From Paenibacillus beijingensis (GTDB taxonomy: Bacteria > Bacillota > Bacilli > Paenibacillales > Paenibacillaceae): a stretch of DNA of 64,000 nucleotides. Each line of letters begins with the position of its first letter. The stretch's first letter is position 1. The notes beneath the pieces were generated by a model that had not been told where the DNA came from, did no database searches, and saw only the letters and a list, made by a program, of their open reading frames with translations. Below are positions 42,100 to 50,701 of this stretch, piece after piece. The stretch is taken from contig NZ_CP011058.1 of NCBI RefSeq assembly GCF_000961095.1, forward strand, positions 1,269,001 through 1,333,000, read 5' to 3'. The position numbers and the translations under genes were made by a program.

Positions 42100-42149
42100 C
42101 CTGGCGGGATAGGTGGAATTGAGCCCCCCTCCTTTGGTCAAAATAAAAA

Positions 42150-42183
42150 CTCCCGGCCGTCCGCATACGGGACAAACCGGGAG
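42150..42183 (-). terminator. terminator of the MFS gene (type A, copy 2)
   Basis: Arms CTCCCGG (42150-42156) and CCGGGAG (42177-42183); minus-strand reading is followed by TTTTTATTTT. Sequence of the arm and loop resembles the terminator at 31857-31902. It separates the MFS gene from the dehydrogenase/larA operon, which needs its own promoter. Confidence 0.85.
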
Positions 42184-42218
42184 CCTCAATAACTCTCAAC
42201 GTATCATGTTGTAAAATC

Positions 42219-43646
42219 CTATTTCTTCGCCCACATCGTTTCGATTTCCTCCAGCGACTTGCCTTTCGTTTCAGGAATTGCGCGCCAGGTGAAGATAACC
42301 GTTACGAGAGCCATGAAACCGAAAATCCAGAACGTTACGGCCGGACCGGCCGTTGAAAGCAGCGGCGGAAACGATTGGGAAACGGCGTAATCCGCCACCC
42401 AGTGCGTCATCGTTCCGATCGCGACCGCTTTGCCGCGGATGGGGGCCGGGAAGATTTCGGACAAAATGACCCACAGTACGGCGCCAAGTGAAATCGCAAA
42501 TGAAGCGACATAGAGCAAAATGAAGATCAGCACGATCGGTCCGGACGTTTGGCCGGTTTGGAAAGCCAGTCCGATAACCGTCAAACATACCGTCATCGAT
42601 ATGGAACCGATGAGAAGCAATACTTTGCGCCCTACTTTATCGACGAGCCACAACGACAGCAGCGTGAAGACCAAGTTGACGAACCCGACCATAATCGTTT
42701 GGATCAGGGATGCATTCGCGCCCATGCCCGTTTCCTTGAAAATGACCGGAGCGTAATACATGACGGCGTTAATTCCCGTGACCTGCTGGAGCGCCGCCAG
42801 AACGACACCGACCATGAGGGCGGTTCTCATACCGGGCATGAACAGCTGCCGGAACGAGCCGCCGCTTTCCTGCTTGGACACTTCCTTGATCGCCAACACT
42901 TCTTCTCTGGCCAATTGCTCACCGTGGATTTTGATCAAAATCGGCAGCGCCTCCGCAGGACGTCCTTTCTTGATCAGCCATCTTGGACTTTCGGGTACGA
43001 AGAACAGAAGCACCAGGAACAGCAAGCCGGGAACCGCCCCGACTCCGAACATCCAGCGCCAAGCGCTGGAGACGTCCCAGGCATCGTCGCCGAAGCTTGT
43101 AATCCACAAATTGACAAAGTAGACAAGAAAAATTCCGGTCACGATGGCAAGCTGGTTCAAGGCAACGAGCCGGCCGCGGTATTTCGCCGGAGCAATCTCC
43201 GCGTTATAAAGCGGACTTAGCGCCGATGTAATCCCGATTCCGAGGCCGCCGATCATCCGGGCGATATAATAACCGGTGAACGTATCCGGAAGCGCGGAGG
43301 CGACGGTACCGACCATAAAAATGAACGCCGCCGCAATCAGCACTTTTTTCCTGCCGAACCGATCGCTGAGCACCCCGGAGATAGCCGAGCCCGCAATACA
43401 ACCGATAAGGAAACAGGAAACGGCCCAGCCGAGCTGTACCTGATTTAATTGAAAGCGCTCCCCCAAAAAGCCGAGTGCACCCGAAATGACAGCCGTATCG
43501 AAACCGAACAATACGCCGCCCAAAGCCGCTACGATGGAGACAAGCGTGACAAACACCATATTCGGCTTCTGCGCAGTTTCCCCGCTCTGCCGTTCAGCCT
43601 GTTTTTCTATCTTTTTTTCATTCTCTTTTTTGATGACTAATGACAC
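42219..43646 (-). CDS. sugar-porter MFS transporter (AraE/XylE/IolT-like)
   Basis: A 475-residue 12-helix transporter. Sugar porter signatures: GGVLFGFDTAVISGAL (helix 1), DRFGRKK, RMIGGLGIGITSALSPLYNAEIAPAKYRGRL, PESPRWL, QQVTGINAVMYYAP (sugar site), DKVGRK and PETKGKSLEEIE. Substrate likely a hexose, pentose, inositol or similar sugar; proton-coupled. A basic N-tail of 25 residues precedes helix 1. Likely promoter: TATAAT on the minus strand at about 43694-43699. It probably imports the compound handled by the downstream operon. Confidence 0.94.
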   Translation of the reverse strand: MSLVIKKENEKKIEKQAERQSGETAQKPNMVFVTLVSIVAALGGVLFGFDTAVISGALGFLGERFQLNQVQLGWAVSCFLIGCIAGSAISGVLSDRFGRKKVLIAAAFIFMVGTVASALPDTFTGYYIARMIGGLGIGITSALSPLYNAEIAPAKYRGRLVALNQLAIVTGIFLVYFVNLWITSFGDDAWDVSSAWRWMFGVGAVPGLLFLVLLFFVPESPRWLIKKGRPAEALPILIKIHGEQLAREEVLAIKEVSKQESGGSFRQLFMPGMRTALMVGVVLAALQQVTGINAVMYYAPVIFKETGMGANASLIQTIMVGFVNLVFTLLSLWLVDKVGRKVLLLIGSISMTVCLTVIGLAFQTGQTSGPIVLIFILLYVASFAISLGAVLWVILSEIFPAPIRGKAVAIGTMTHWVADYAVSQSFPPLLSTAGPAVTFWIFGFMALVTVIFTWRAIPETKGKSLEEIETMWAKK

Positions 43647-43840
43647 TGTTATCCTCTCCTTCCGTCATTAGCACTGCATCTTTCGAGAAAATTATAGCAC
43701 GAGGAGCTTCCGGCCAAAGCTCATATCATCTGCACTTTTCTGCGATCTTCCTGCATTTAATTATCTTGGCGCCCGATTTGCCGGCTGCGAGGAGCAAACT
43801 AGTATATTTTTGTCCTGCTGAACACAAAAAAGTCCATGTG

Positions 43841-43869
43841 TTGAATTATCCCCCCCAGGGGGATATAAT
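43841..43869 (+). promoter_or_regulatory. sigma-A promoter with CsoR/RcnR-type operator in the spacer
   Basis: TTGAAT (43841-43846), 17-base spacer, TATAAT (43864-43869). The spacer is filled by TATCCCCC (43847-43854)-CCA-GGGGGATA (43858-43865), an inverted G-tract repeat of the kind bound by CsoR/RcnR/InrS repressors. The gene encoding such a repressor lies downstream. Confidence 0.85.
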
Positions 43870-43896
43870 AGGACCAAAATTAAAAGAGGTGATACG

Positions 43897-45030
43897 ATGG
43901 GTTTCGGACATCATCATGGTCCCGATGGACACTCTCATACGCATGGCGGCGTAGACTCGAATATTATCCAAAGTAAGGAAGCGACAAAGGTTTTATTGAT
44001 TTCGCTTGTCGGTCTGTTGATAACCGCCCTTTTTCAAGCTATTATTGTAGCCATATCCGGCAGTGTTGCGCTCCTCGCCGATACCATTCATAACTTTGGG
44101 GATGCATTGACATCCATTCCGTTATGGATTGCTTTTGTGCTAAGCCGTAAGCTTCCAACAAAACGCTTTACGTACGGATTGAACCGGACAGAAGATATTG
44201 CCGGCCTGATCATTGTTCTTGTCATCGCTTTCAGCGCCTTTGTAGCCGGTTATCAATCTGTCATGCGGATGATCCATGGTTCAACCTTCACCCATTTGGG
44301 CGCGACATCAATCGCCGCGATCGTAGGCTTTATCGGAAATGAAATTGTCGCCATCTACCGCATACGCATGGGTAAAAAGATGGGAAGCGCCGCACTGATT
44401 GCTGACGGTCAGCATGCGAGAGTGGATGGAATGACTTCGCTCGCTGTATTGGTTGGTGTCCTTGGAGTGTGGCTAGGCTTCCCGATTGTGGATCCGCTCG
44501 TTGGACTGGTGATTACAATTATGATACTCTTCATTGTAAAAGACTCGGCAAAAGCGGTGTTTACCCGCTTATTGGACGGAATCGAGCCCGAAACCATCGA
44601 TACGATCACAAGATCCGCTTCTCAGGTTGAAGGCGTTCAAACCGTAAATGACATCAAAGCACGCTGGTTTGGTCATGAAATATTAGCCGAAATTTCAATT
44701 ACTACGGATTCGAACCTGTCGGTTAGAGAAGGACATGCAATCGCTCAAAATGTCATCCATCGTTTGCAGCATGATATTGAGCATTTGGGGAAGGTACAGG
44801 TTCATGTGGATCCGGTTGAAGAACAAGGCTATTCTTTTCATGAGCATGCTCATTTCCATGCTGCCAAGCATTCGCATAAACATGGGCACGATCATCACCA
44901 TGATCCCCACGATCACCACCATAAGCATCAGCACCACCATGACCATGACCTTAAACATGATCCTTCTCATGACGATCATAAACATCGGCATCATAGTCAT
45001 CATAGTCATCTGCAACCTGCAGCAAAATAA
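43897..45030 (+). CDS. His-rich CDF cation exporter, DmeF-like
   Basis: A 377-residue cation diffusion facilitator. N-tail HHHGPDGHSHTHGG; six helices; TM2 metal site ADTIHNFGDALTS (HxxxD) and TM5 DGQHARVDGMTS (HxxxD); C-terminal ferredoxin-like domain; then an extreme His/Asp tail from about residue 309 (HSHKHGHDHHHDPHDHHH and on). His in place of the first TM2 Asp is typical of DmeF/CDF Ni-Co-type proteins. It exports divalent metal (Ni, Co or Zn) in exchange for protons. Ribosome site AGAGGTG; promoter/operator at 43841-43869. Confidence 0.92.
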   Translation: MGFGHHHGPDGHSHTHGGVDSNIIQSKEATKVLLISLVGLLITALFQAIIVAISGSVALLADTIHNFGDALTSIPLWIAFVLSRKLPTKRFTYGLNRTEDIAGLIIVLVIAFSAFVAGYQSVMRMIHGSTFTHLGATSIAAIVGFIGNEIVAIYRIRMGKKMGSAALIADGQHARVDGMTSLAVLVGVLGVWLGFPIVDPLVGLVITIMILFIVKDSAKAVFTRLLDGIEPETIDTITRSASQVEGVQTVNDIKARWFGHEILAEISITTDSNLSVREGHAIAQNVIHRLQHDIEHLGKVQVHVDPVEEQGYSFHEHAHFHAAKHSHKHGHDHHHDPHDHHHKHQHHHDHDLKHDPSHDDHKHRHHSHHSHLQPAAK

Positions 45031-45037
45031 TTCCGCA

Positions 45038-45071
45038 AATGATGCCCTTGTATATTTCCAAGGGCATCATT
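45038..45071 (+). other. intercistronic hairpin between exporter and repressor genes
   Basis: Perfect 12-bp arms AATGATGCCCTT (45038-45049) and AAGGGCATCATT (45060-45071). No T-run follows, and the repressor ribosome site (GGAGGG) is 9 bases beyond, so it may be an attenuator, a processing site, or a protection structure. Confidence 0.65.
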
Positions 45072-45093
45072 CATCTTTCCGGAGGGTAAGAAT

Positions 45094-45396
45094 ATGAACG
45101 ATAATCATCAGCCGGATCATACTCATGATCATGAGCATAAACACCGCAAACAAATTGTAAACCGTCTGTCACGAATTGAAGGACATCTTCGCGCTGTTAA
45201 GGAGATGACTGCCGACGGCCGCGATTGTGCAGAAGTGCTGCTTCAAATTGCGGCCGTTCGTAAAGCATTGGATAACGCAGCAAAGCTTTTATTAAAAGAC
45301 CATCTGGAAAGTTGTGTTATCAATGCCGGCTCTGGTGACGATCGGACTAAAATTTTGGATGATCTGAACAAAGCATTGGATCATTTTATCCGTTGA
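45094..45396 (+). CDS. CsoR/RcnR/InrS-family metal-sensing repressor
   Basis: A 100-residue DUF156 helical repressor. His-rich N-tail (NHQPDHTHDHEHKHRK), DNA-binding RLSRIEGHLRAVKEM and a C45-H70-C74 ligand set, with spacings 25 and 4 identical to M. tuberculosis CsoR C36-H61-C65. This Cys-His-Cys triad is shared by CsoR (copper) and InrS (nickel); RcnR/DmeR use a His at the third place. With a His-rich CDF as partner, nickel/cobalt (InrS-like) or zinc sensing is more likely than copper (inference). Binds 43847-43865 probably. Confidence 0.92.
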   Translation: MNDNHQPDHTHDHEHKHRKQIVNRLSRIEGHLRAVKEMTADGRDCAEVLLQIAAVRKALDNAAKLLLKDHLESCVINAGSGDDRTKILDDLNKALDHFIR

Positions 45397-45452
45397 TAAA
45401 TGCGGGCGTGCGGATTTCACGAACGGTTAACGATCGTTTTTGTAAAAAAAAA

Positions 45453-45493
45453 CGTGACAGCCTAGAACGATTCTGCACGTTCCAACTGCCACG
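45453..45493 (-). terminator. terminator of the YesN-type regulator
   Basis: On the minus strand CGTGGCAG (45493-45486) with inner GAACG/CGTTC pairs with CTGTCACG (45460-45453), followed by nine or ten T. It lies 30 bases past the stop of the regulator gene. Confidence 0.85.
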
Positions 45494-45523
45494 CTTTATA
45501 AACGGAGTGTGTTCTGTACGGGT

Positions 45524-46867
45524 TTATTTGGCTTGGCCGCGGTACTCGGAAGGGGTGATGCCCGTCACTCGTTTGAATACCCGGCTGAAGTAATTCGGGT
45601 CCTTGTAGCCGACCTCGAAGCATACTTCCTTCAGGCTGAGCGACTCCGACGCCATCAGCGCCTTGGCCTTCTCGATCCGCAGGCGGGTCACAAGGTCGAT
45701 GAACGTTTCCCCGATTTGCTGCTTCAAAATTTTACTGAGGTAAAAGGGATTCAGATGAACGTACTCCGCCACTTCCTCGAGCGAAATATCCTCTGTGAAC
45801 CGTTCCTGGATATAGCTTTTGGCCCGGTCGAGAACGGTCAGCGTCTGCTGCTCGCGTTCTTCCCTGTTCCGCTGCAGGGCGGAAACGACGTAGGACCGGT
45901 GAAGCGCGCTCTCGTTCAAAGACCCTTCTCCCGGCACAGGGAGCGGAACGCCGCTGCCTTTCTTCAGATCGTCGAAATGGCATGCTTTTCCGCCGTGCTC
46001 AAAGTAGGTGGATGCAAACACCGCTTCAAAATACGACTGGTGCAGCCCTTCCGTTCCGCTTTGCGCCGACCCGATGCCTACAAATAACGTCATGTCGAGC
46101 TGACGCTTCGCCCGCGAGATGAGCTCCTCGCCGTACCGGATCGTTTCCTGTTTCCACACCTCTCCCGCCGCTGCCGGAGGAGTCCGCAGGAAAATCGCCA
46201 TATGGCGGTCGATCAGCGAGCTGACAATGCAGTCCGGCCCGCTTGTTTTGGCAAAGCTGCGGACCGAATCGTAGATCTTCTTTTTGTCCCGGGTATAGAC
46301 GTCTTTCGGAAAAGCAACAACGACCGCGCAACCTCCATCCAGTGGAAAGTCCAGCCACTCGGCGAGCTGCCCGGCATCCGCGTCCACGATTTGATGGACC
46401 ATGATCATAAGCGCCAGCTCGTTCTCGGCCAAAGGAATGAGCCTGGAAACGGTATGCCTGAGCTCCAATTCCTCGGTACGTTTGCTTCTTTCGCTGTCCA
46501 GCTCCTCCACAAGCCGCTTCAGCGTTTCCACGACATGAGTCCGCTTGGCCGGTTTGACGATGTATTCCTTTACGCCGAGCGAAAGCGCCTCCTGCGCATA
46601 AGAAAAATAATCATACGCCGTGACCAGCACAAATTTCGTATCCGGCAGACGCGATTTGATTTCCCGGATGGCATCGAGGCCGCGGATGCCCGGCATGTTG
46701 ACATCCATCAGCACGATCTGCGGATGATGCTCCTCCGCCCGTTCGATCGCGATCCGCCCGTTTTCCGCATGGATGATCTCGAACTCGCCCGGCATCATAT
46801 TCCGGACAATCCATTCCAGTCCTTCCCTCTCAAGCGCTTCGTCATCGGCGATCATCACTCTGTACAT
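45524..46867 (-). CDS. YesN-type response regulator (three-component sugar sensor)
   Basis: A 447-residue regulator: receiver MIADDEALEREGLEW, phospho-Asp in IVLMDVNMPGIRG, Lys in EYIVKPAKR; C-terminal AraC HTH ISLEEVAEYVHLNPFYLSKILKQQIG and LSLKEVCFEVGYKDPNYFSRVFKRVTGITPSEYR. It overlaps the kinase gene by 26 bases. As in YesN/XylR systems it should activate sugar transport genes. No transporter is adjacent, so its targets are elsewhere. Confidence 0.93.
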   Translation of the reverse strand: MYRVMIADDEALEREGLEWIVRNMMPGEFEIIHAENGRIAIERAEEHHPQIVLMDVNMPGIRGLDAIREIKSRLPDTKFVLVTAYDYFSYAQEALSLGVKEYIVKPAKRTHVVETLKRLVEELDSERSKRTEELELRHTVSRLIPLAENELALMIMVHQIVDADAGQLAEWLDFPLDGGCAVVVAFPKDVYTRDKKKIYDSVRSFAKTSGPDCIVSSLIDRHMAIFLRTPPAAAGEVWKQETIRYGEELISRAKRQLDMTLFVGIGSAQSGTEGLHQSYFEAVFASTYFEHGGKACHFDDLKKGSGVPLPVPGEGSLNESALHRSYVVSALQRNREEREQQTLTVLDRAKSYIQERFTEDISLEEVAEYVHLNPFYLSKILKQQIGETFIDLVTRLRIEKAKALMASESLSLKEVCFEVGYKDPNYFSRVFKRVTGITPSEYRGQAK

Positions 46868-48305
46868 GGATCGTTCCGCCCCCCTTTCCCGCTGGAATCC
46901 GAATCGTAACCTTCGTTCCTTCGCCTGGCCCGCTTTCGATGTCCACCAGATCGCCGCTGCCGTAGAACAGCTGCAGCCGTTTGAACACGTTTCTTGTGCC
47001 CAGCCCCGTCCCAGCCTGCGGCTTCTTCTCCGCTCCTGCCTCCGCCTCTTCCAGACGGAGCAGCGCGAGCCGCTCCTGCTCGCTCATGCCGATCCCGTTG
47101 TCGGACAGCGTAATGCGTACCTCGTCCGCCCTGCGGGCCGCTTCCAGGCGGATGACCGCGCCTTGCTCCATATCCGCAATGCCGTGCAGAAACGAATTCT
47201 CGACAATCGGCTGAAGCGTCAGCAGCGGGATCGGCACATCGAGCGCCGAATCGTCGATATCCGTCTCGAATTTGACGCGGTCGCGGAAGCGTGCCTGTTG
47301 AATCGTAATGTATTCTTTGACATGCTCCAGCTCTTCCCGCAATGTGACGGGCCGGTCCAGCTTGCGCAAATTGTACCGCAGCAAATTGGACATCGATACG
47401 ATCAGATCGCTCGTTTTCTCCGCCCCTTCCAGCAGCGCCAGCTTGGAGAGCACATTGAGGGTATTGAACAAAAAGTGGGGATTGATTTGGCTTTGCAGCG
47501 CCTGAAGCTCCAATTCCTTCACAAACCGGTCCCTCTCCAGGCTTTCTTTATCCTTCTCGATCAGCACATTCAGGTCAGATGACATTTGCGTAAATGCGCC
47601 CAACAAAATTCCGAGCTCGTCACCCGATCGCGGCGGCGGCTCAAGACGCAGGTTTCCAGTGGAAACCTGTCTGGCCATGGCGACAAGACGGCTTACCGGC
47701 CGGGTAATGCTCCGGGAAATCCAGATCGCGATTACAACGCTCATCACCGTGTTGACGATCAAGATCGCGGCCCCCAAACGGTTGATGCGCCCGGTTTCCT
47801 GCTGGATTTGCTTATAAACCGGCTGGTAAAGGCTCAGCTCCATATCCACCAGATGCTGCCCCTCCTCGCGGATAAACCCGGTTGTTTGCTCCGCCTCTTC
47901 GTAACGGTCCAGCGCGGGGCGCAGCGCCGGCGTCGTTGCCGCGGCCAGAGCTGCCTGCTCCTGCTCCATCAGCGTATCCAACATATGGACATACCCGGCT
48001 GCCGCCGATGCCATCGGGGTGGAAGCGGTTGTATCAACAAGCGACGCGCGCGCCGCAAGCAGCTGCTCCCGCGATCTCCCCAGCTCGCCGGCACCGCCGT
48101 CATTCGGGTTGAGCAAATAACCATAAAGCGTTTTCAGATGATCTTCCGCCGTCTTGACGGATTGCTTGTACAGCAAAACGCGAACTATCGTCCGGTCATA
48201 GCTCGTCTGTACGATTTTTCCGCTCTCGAATAAGAAGTACGTCACCGAATTGACCAGCAGGACGAGCAAGGGGATAAACAGCAGCAGCTTCATTCGAATC
48301 GTCAT
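46842..48305 (-). CDS. YesM/LytS-type sensor histidine kinase with HAMP
   Basis: A 487-residue kinase: first helix (residues 7-25), an extracytoplasmic helical sensor of about 150 residues (4-helix-bundle-like, LYGYLLNPNDGGAGELGRSREQLL), second helix LGAAILIVNTVMSVVIAIWI, HAMP (TRPVSRLVAMARQVSTGNL), H-box QINPHFLFNTLNVLSKL, and HATPase PIVENSFLHG, DNGIGMS, GTGLGTRNVFKRL. The small sensor domain suggests that it hears the co-encoded membrane-anchored binding protein. Overlaps both neighbours. Confidence 0.93.
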   Translation of the reverse strand: MTIRMKLLLFIPLLVLLVNSVTYFLFESGKIVQTSYDRTIVRVLLYKQSVKTAEDHLKTLYGYLLNPNDGGAGELGRSREQLLAARASLVDTTASTPMASAAAGYVHMLDTLMEQEQAALAAATTPALRPALDRYEEAEQTTGFIREEGQHLVDMELSLYQPVYKQIQQETGRINRLGAAILIVNTVMSVVIAIWISRSITRPVSRLVAMARQVSTGNLRLEPPPRSGDELGILLGAFTQMSSDLNVLIEKDKESLERDRFVKELELQALQSQINPHFLFNTLNVLSKLALLEGAEKTSDLIVSMSNLLRYNLRKLDRPVTLREELEHVKEYITIQQARFRDRVKFETDIDDSALDVPIPLLTLQPIVENSFLHGIADMEQGAVIRLEAARRADEVRITLSDNGIGMSEQERLALLRLEEAEAGAEKKPQAGTGLGTRNVFKRLQLFYGSGDLVDIESGPGEGTKVTIRIPAGKGGGTIHVQSDDRR

Positions 48306-49294
48306 GGGCAGCTTCCTCCGCTTCCGCCTGCGGCCTTGCTTCCTGTCAGGATGTTTGCTTGCGTATAATACTGCGGCGCCGGCTTCTTTCCCTGGAAATA
48401 GTCATGCAGCATCGAGATCGCGCCATACCCCATTTCATGCGGCTGCTGCACGATCGTCGACACGATTTTGCACTGCCGGACCGCTTCCTTCGTTTCGCTC
48501 AAATCGTCGAATGCGAAAATTTTCAGTCCCGCCGGACTTTCGCGATTGGCCGCTTCCAAAATCCCCAGTCCGTCGAGCGCGCTGAAACCGATCATATAGC
48601 GGACCTGAGGGTACTTCGCCAACAATTCCTCGGCCTGCTGCGCTCCCTGTAAGCGGGAATTGTCGGAGGCGCGAACCCCGACAACGTCCAGATCAGGGTA
48701 TCGGCCGATCACCTCGCGGAAGCCGGCCAGCCGCAGCTGCTGGCTGTACGAATTCTCATTGGCGATCAGCACGCCGATGCTGCCTTCGCCTCCTGCCGCT
48801 TTCGCTACCAGCTCTCCCATCGTTTTGCCCGCGTTCAAATTGTTCGTGCCGATATAGGACAGCCGCCGGCTGTACGGCTCGTCCGCGTCCACCGTAATGA
48901 CCGGAATGCCTTTATCCGCCGCCTGGCCGATCAGCAACCGCTGCTGCGGATCGTTAATGCCCTGCACCAAAATCGCGTCGGCTTTGGCCGCAATCGCTTT
49001 CTCAAGCAGCCGGATCTGCTCCGCCGGATTGATGCGGATCGGACCGGTATATTCGACATTCATCCCGTATTTCTCCGACGCTTCCCGGGCTCCCTCTTCA
49101 ATCGTCCGCCAGTACGGATTGTCAATTTCCTGGGCAATTAAAACGACATGAGGCGGCGGATTTCCGTTCATTGCGCCGGGTTTAGGGTTCACCAGCTCCC
49201 GGAGACGCATCGTCGAGAATACGAACTGCAGCAGCAAGCAGGCAAATACGATAAACAGGATCACGATTGCAAAATTCCATCTTCGGGACGGCAT
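48302..49294 (-). CDS. membrane-anchored ribose-type sugar-binding protein (XylFII-like)
   Basis: A 330-residue protein with one uncleaved N-terminal helix (FAIVILFIVFACLLLQFVF, no lipobox) and a type 1 periplasmic binding fold (PBP1/Peripla_BP_4): VVLIAQEIDNPYWRTIEEGAREASEKYGM, ILVQGINDPQQ, PVITVDADE, GTNNLNAGKTMG and FDDLSETKEAVRQ. In Clostridium XylFII-LytS-YesN such an anchored binding protein acts as the sugar sensor for the kinase. It overlaps the kinase gene by 4 bases, fitting the same three-component design. Confidence 0.9.
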   Translation of the reverse strand: MPSRRWNFAIVILFIVFACLLLQFVFSTMRLRELVNPKPGAMNGNPPPHVVLIAQEIDNPYWRTIEEGAREASEKYGMNVEYTGPIRINPAEQIRLLEKAIAAKADAILVQGINDPQQRLLIGQAADKGIPVITVDADEPYSRRLSYIGTNNLNAGKTMGELVAKAAGGEGSIGVLIANENSYSQQLRLAGFREVIGRYPDLDVVGVRASDNSRLQGAQQAEELLAKYPQVRYMIGFSALDGLGILEAANRESPAGLKIFAFDDLSETKEAVRQCKIVSTIVQQPHEMGYGAISMLHDYFQGKKPAPQYYTQANILTGSKAAGGSGGSCP

Positions 49295-49541
49295 GCAGCA
49301 CTCCTTTGTTCAAATCAAAGTAAGTATAAAGTTGCACGAATACTTTCTTTGATTTCATCGCGAAACTTTTGGTCGCCATTAAGACGGCGACAGCCGTTTC
49401 TGCTTGGTCGTTAGACTCATTATACAGGAATCGTCAAGGGAACGAAAAGAAAGACGGTCATCAAATACCGGCTGACGCCCGAATACGCTGCGTGCTTCAC
49501 TTTTGGCGAAATACGGATGTTTGTCGCAATTTGTCGTCCCT

Positions 49542-49997
49542 TCACTCACTGATGTCAAACTGCTGCTTCATATCCGTCGACAGAGAAACCTCTGAGAAGA
49601 TAATGTGCGTGCACGCAACGGCATATTGGGCGACCTCGTCGATAAAGGCTTCGATTTCCTGCAGGCCGGTGACCGAAAGCTTCACAAAAAAGCATGCCCG
49701 TCCGGCAACCCGATAGCAAAATACGGCGCGCGGGTGCTTTTCCACAAAACGTTTGAACTTGTCGTACTCGCCGTTTTTAATCGTAACTTCGATCATACAA
49801 TCAAGCGTCAGCCCAAGTTTTTCACGGTTAACCGTAATGGTGTACTTGTCGATGACGCCTTGGCTCTCCAGCTTCCGGACACGTTCGGCAACGGAAGGAG
49901 GAGACAGGTTCACTTGCTTGGCGATTTCCCGCAACGACAACCGCGAATCTTTCGACAACACATCCAAAATGGACAGATCCGTTTCATCTATTTTCAT
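49542..49997 (-). CDS. Lrp/AsnC-family transcriptional regulator
   Basis: A 151-residue regulator: N-terminal HTH ETDLSILDVLSKDSRLSLREIAKQVNLSPPSVAERVRKLESQGVI and a C-terminal RAM/AsnC ligand domain with IEVTIKNGEYDKFKRFVEKHPRAVFCYRVAGRACFFVKL. The start is MKIDETDL with AGGAAGGGG ahead; the 48-codon extension is spurious. It is divergent from the AhpD-like gene (128 bases between), which it probably controls. Confidence 0.92.
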   Translation of the reverse strand: MKIDETDLSILDVLSKDSRLSLREIAKQVNLSPPSVAERVRKLESQGVIDKYTITVNREKLGLTLDCMIEVTIKNGEYDKFKRFVEKHPRAVFCYRVAGRACFFVKLSVTGLQEIEAFIDEVAQYAVACTHIIFSEVSLSTDMKQQFDISE

Positions 49998-50125
49998 ATA
50001 TAACCCCTTCCTCCTCATTCGCTTACATCTGAAAACAATATTGGCATAAATTCGTTTTAAATGGAATGGAAGAACGGAGAACCCCTTGTATATAATTTTA
50101 GTCATACGAGAGGAGAGTTGAAAAG

Positions 50126-50551
50126 ATGGCGCGAATCGCATATTCAGCAGTGGGTGAAACCGCCTTTCAGCGGTTGATGGGGCACCACGAAGCGGTGTTG
50201 AAAGGCTGGAACGGTTTGGGGGAGATTTTTGAGACGGAGGGGTTAAGCGCCGAATTAAAGGAGCAGGTGCGAAGAACGCTCGCTTACGGCAACTGCTGCG
50301 AATACTGCAAAGCGAAAGGGGCGCCCGACGCCAATCCGGCCAATGAGAAAATCAGTCTTGCGGTCGCTTTTGCCGATATGGTGCTGAACAACAGATCGTC
50401 CATCAGCGACCAAACGTTTGCCGTTTTAAGCGAATCGTTCACGCCGCAAGAGATCGTGGAATTGTGTACGTATATTTGCTTTACAACCGCTTCCCAAATG
50501 TTCGGTGCAATCATGAACCTGCAAGCGGACGATTTACACGCAACGTTCTAG
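50126..50551 (+). CDS. carboxymuconolactone decarboxylase/AhpD-like protein
   Basis: A 141-residue all-helical CMD-domain protein with CCEYC at residues 57-61; the CxxC C58/C61 is the redox pair of AhpD-type peroxidoreductases. Sequence around it (RRTLAYGNCCEYCKAKG) fits the AhpD-like branch. Possibly a thiol-dependent antioxidant or peroxidase. Ribosome site GAGGAG; divergent from the Lrp-type gene. Confidence 0.88.
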   Translation: MARIAYSAVGETAFQRLMGHHEAVLKGWNGLGEIFETEGLSAELKEQVRRTLAYGNCCEYCKAKGAPDANPANEKISLAVAFADMVLNNRSSISDQTFAVLSESFTPQEIVELCTYICFTTASQMFGAIMNLQADDLHATF

Positions 50552-50612
50552 CGGCGGTTAAGCCCCATCAGACAAAGGAGCCGTTCCGGATTTAATTATT
50601 GGCATTAATCAA

Positions 50613-50658
50613 ACGGCAATAACCCGCCAGGTTTGCGCCAAGGACGGGTTATTGTCGT
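50613..50658. terminator. convergent terminator between the AhpD-like and SDR genes
   Basis: ACGGCAATAACCCG (50613-50626) pairs with CGGGTTATTGTCGT (50645-50658) with one G-T pair. It ends both genes. Confidence 0.8.
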
Positions 50659-50701
50659 CGTTTTCGAAAATAGCCATTCCTACTGCCGGCCGTCCGTTTG
50701 G

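Noticed and set aside
43449..43462. TGAAAGCGCT cre-like site in the MFS gene
   Set aside because: It lies in coding sequence (LNQVQL area) and lacks the right half.
44880..45010. CATCAT-rich tract
   Set aside because: It encodes the His-rich tail of the CDF exporter.
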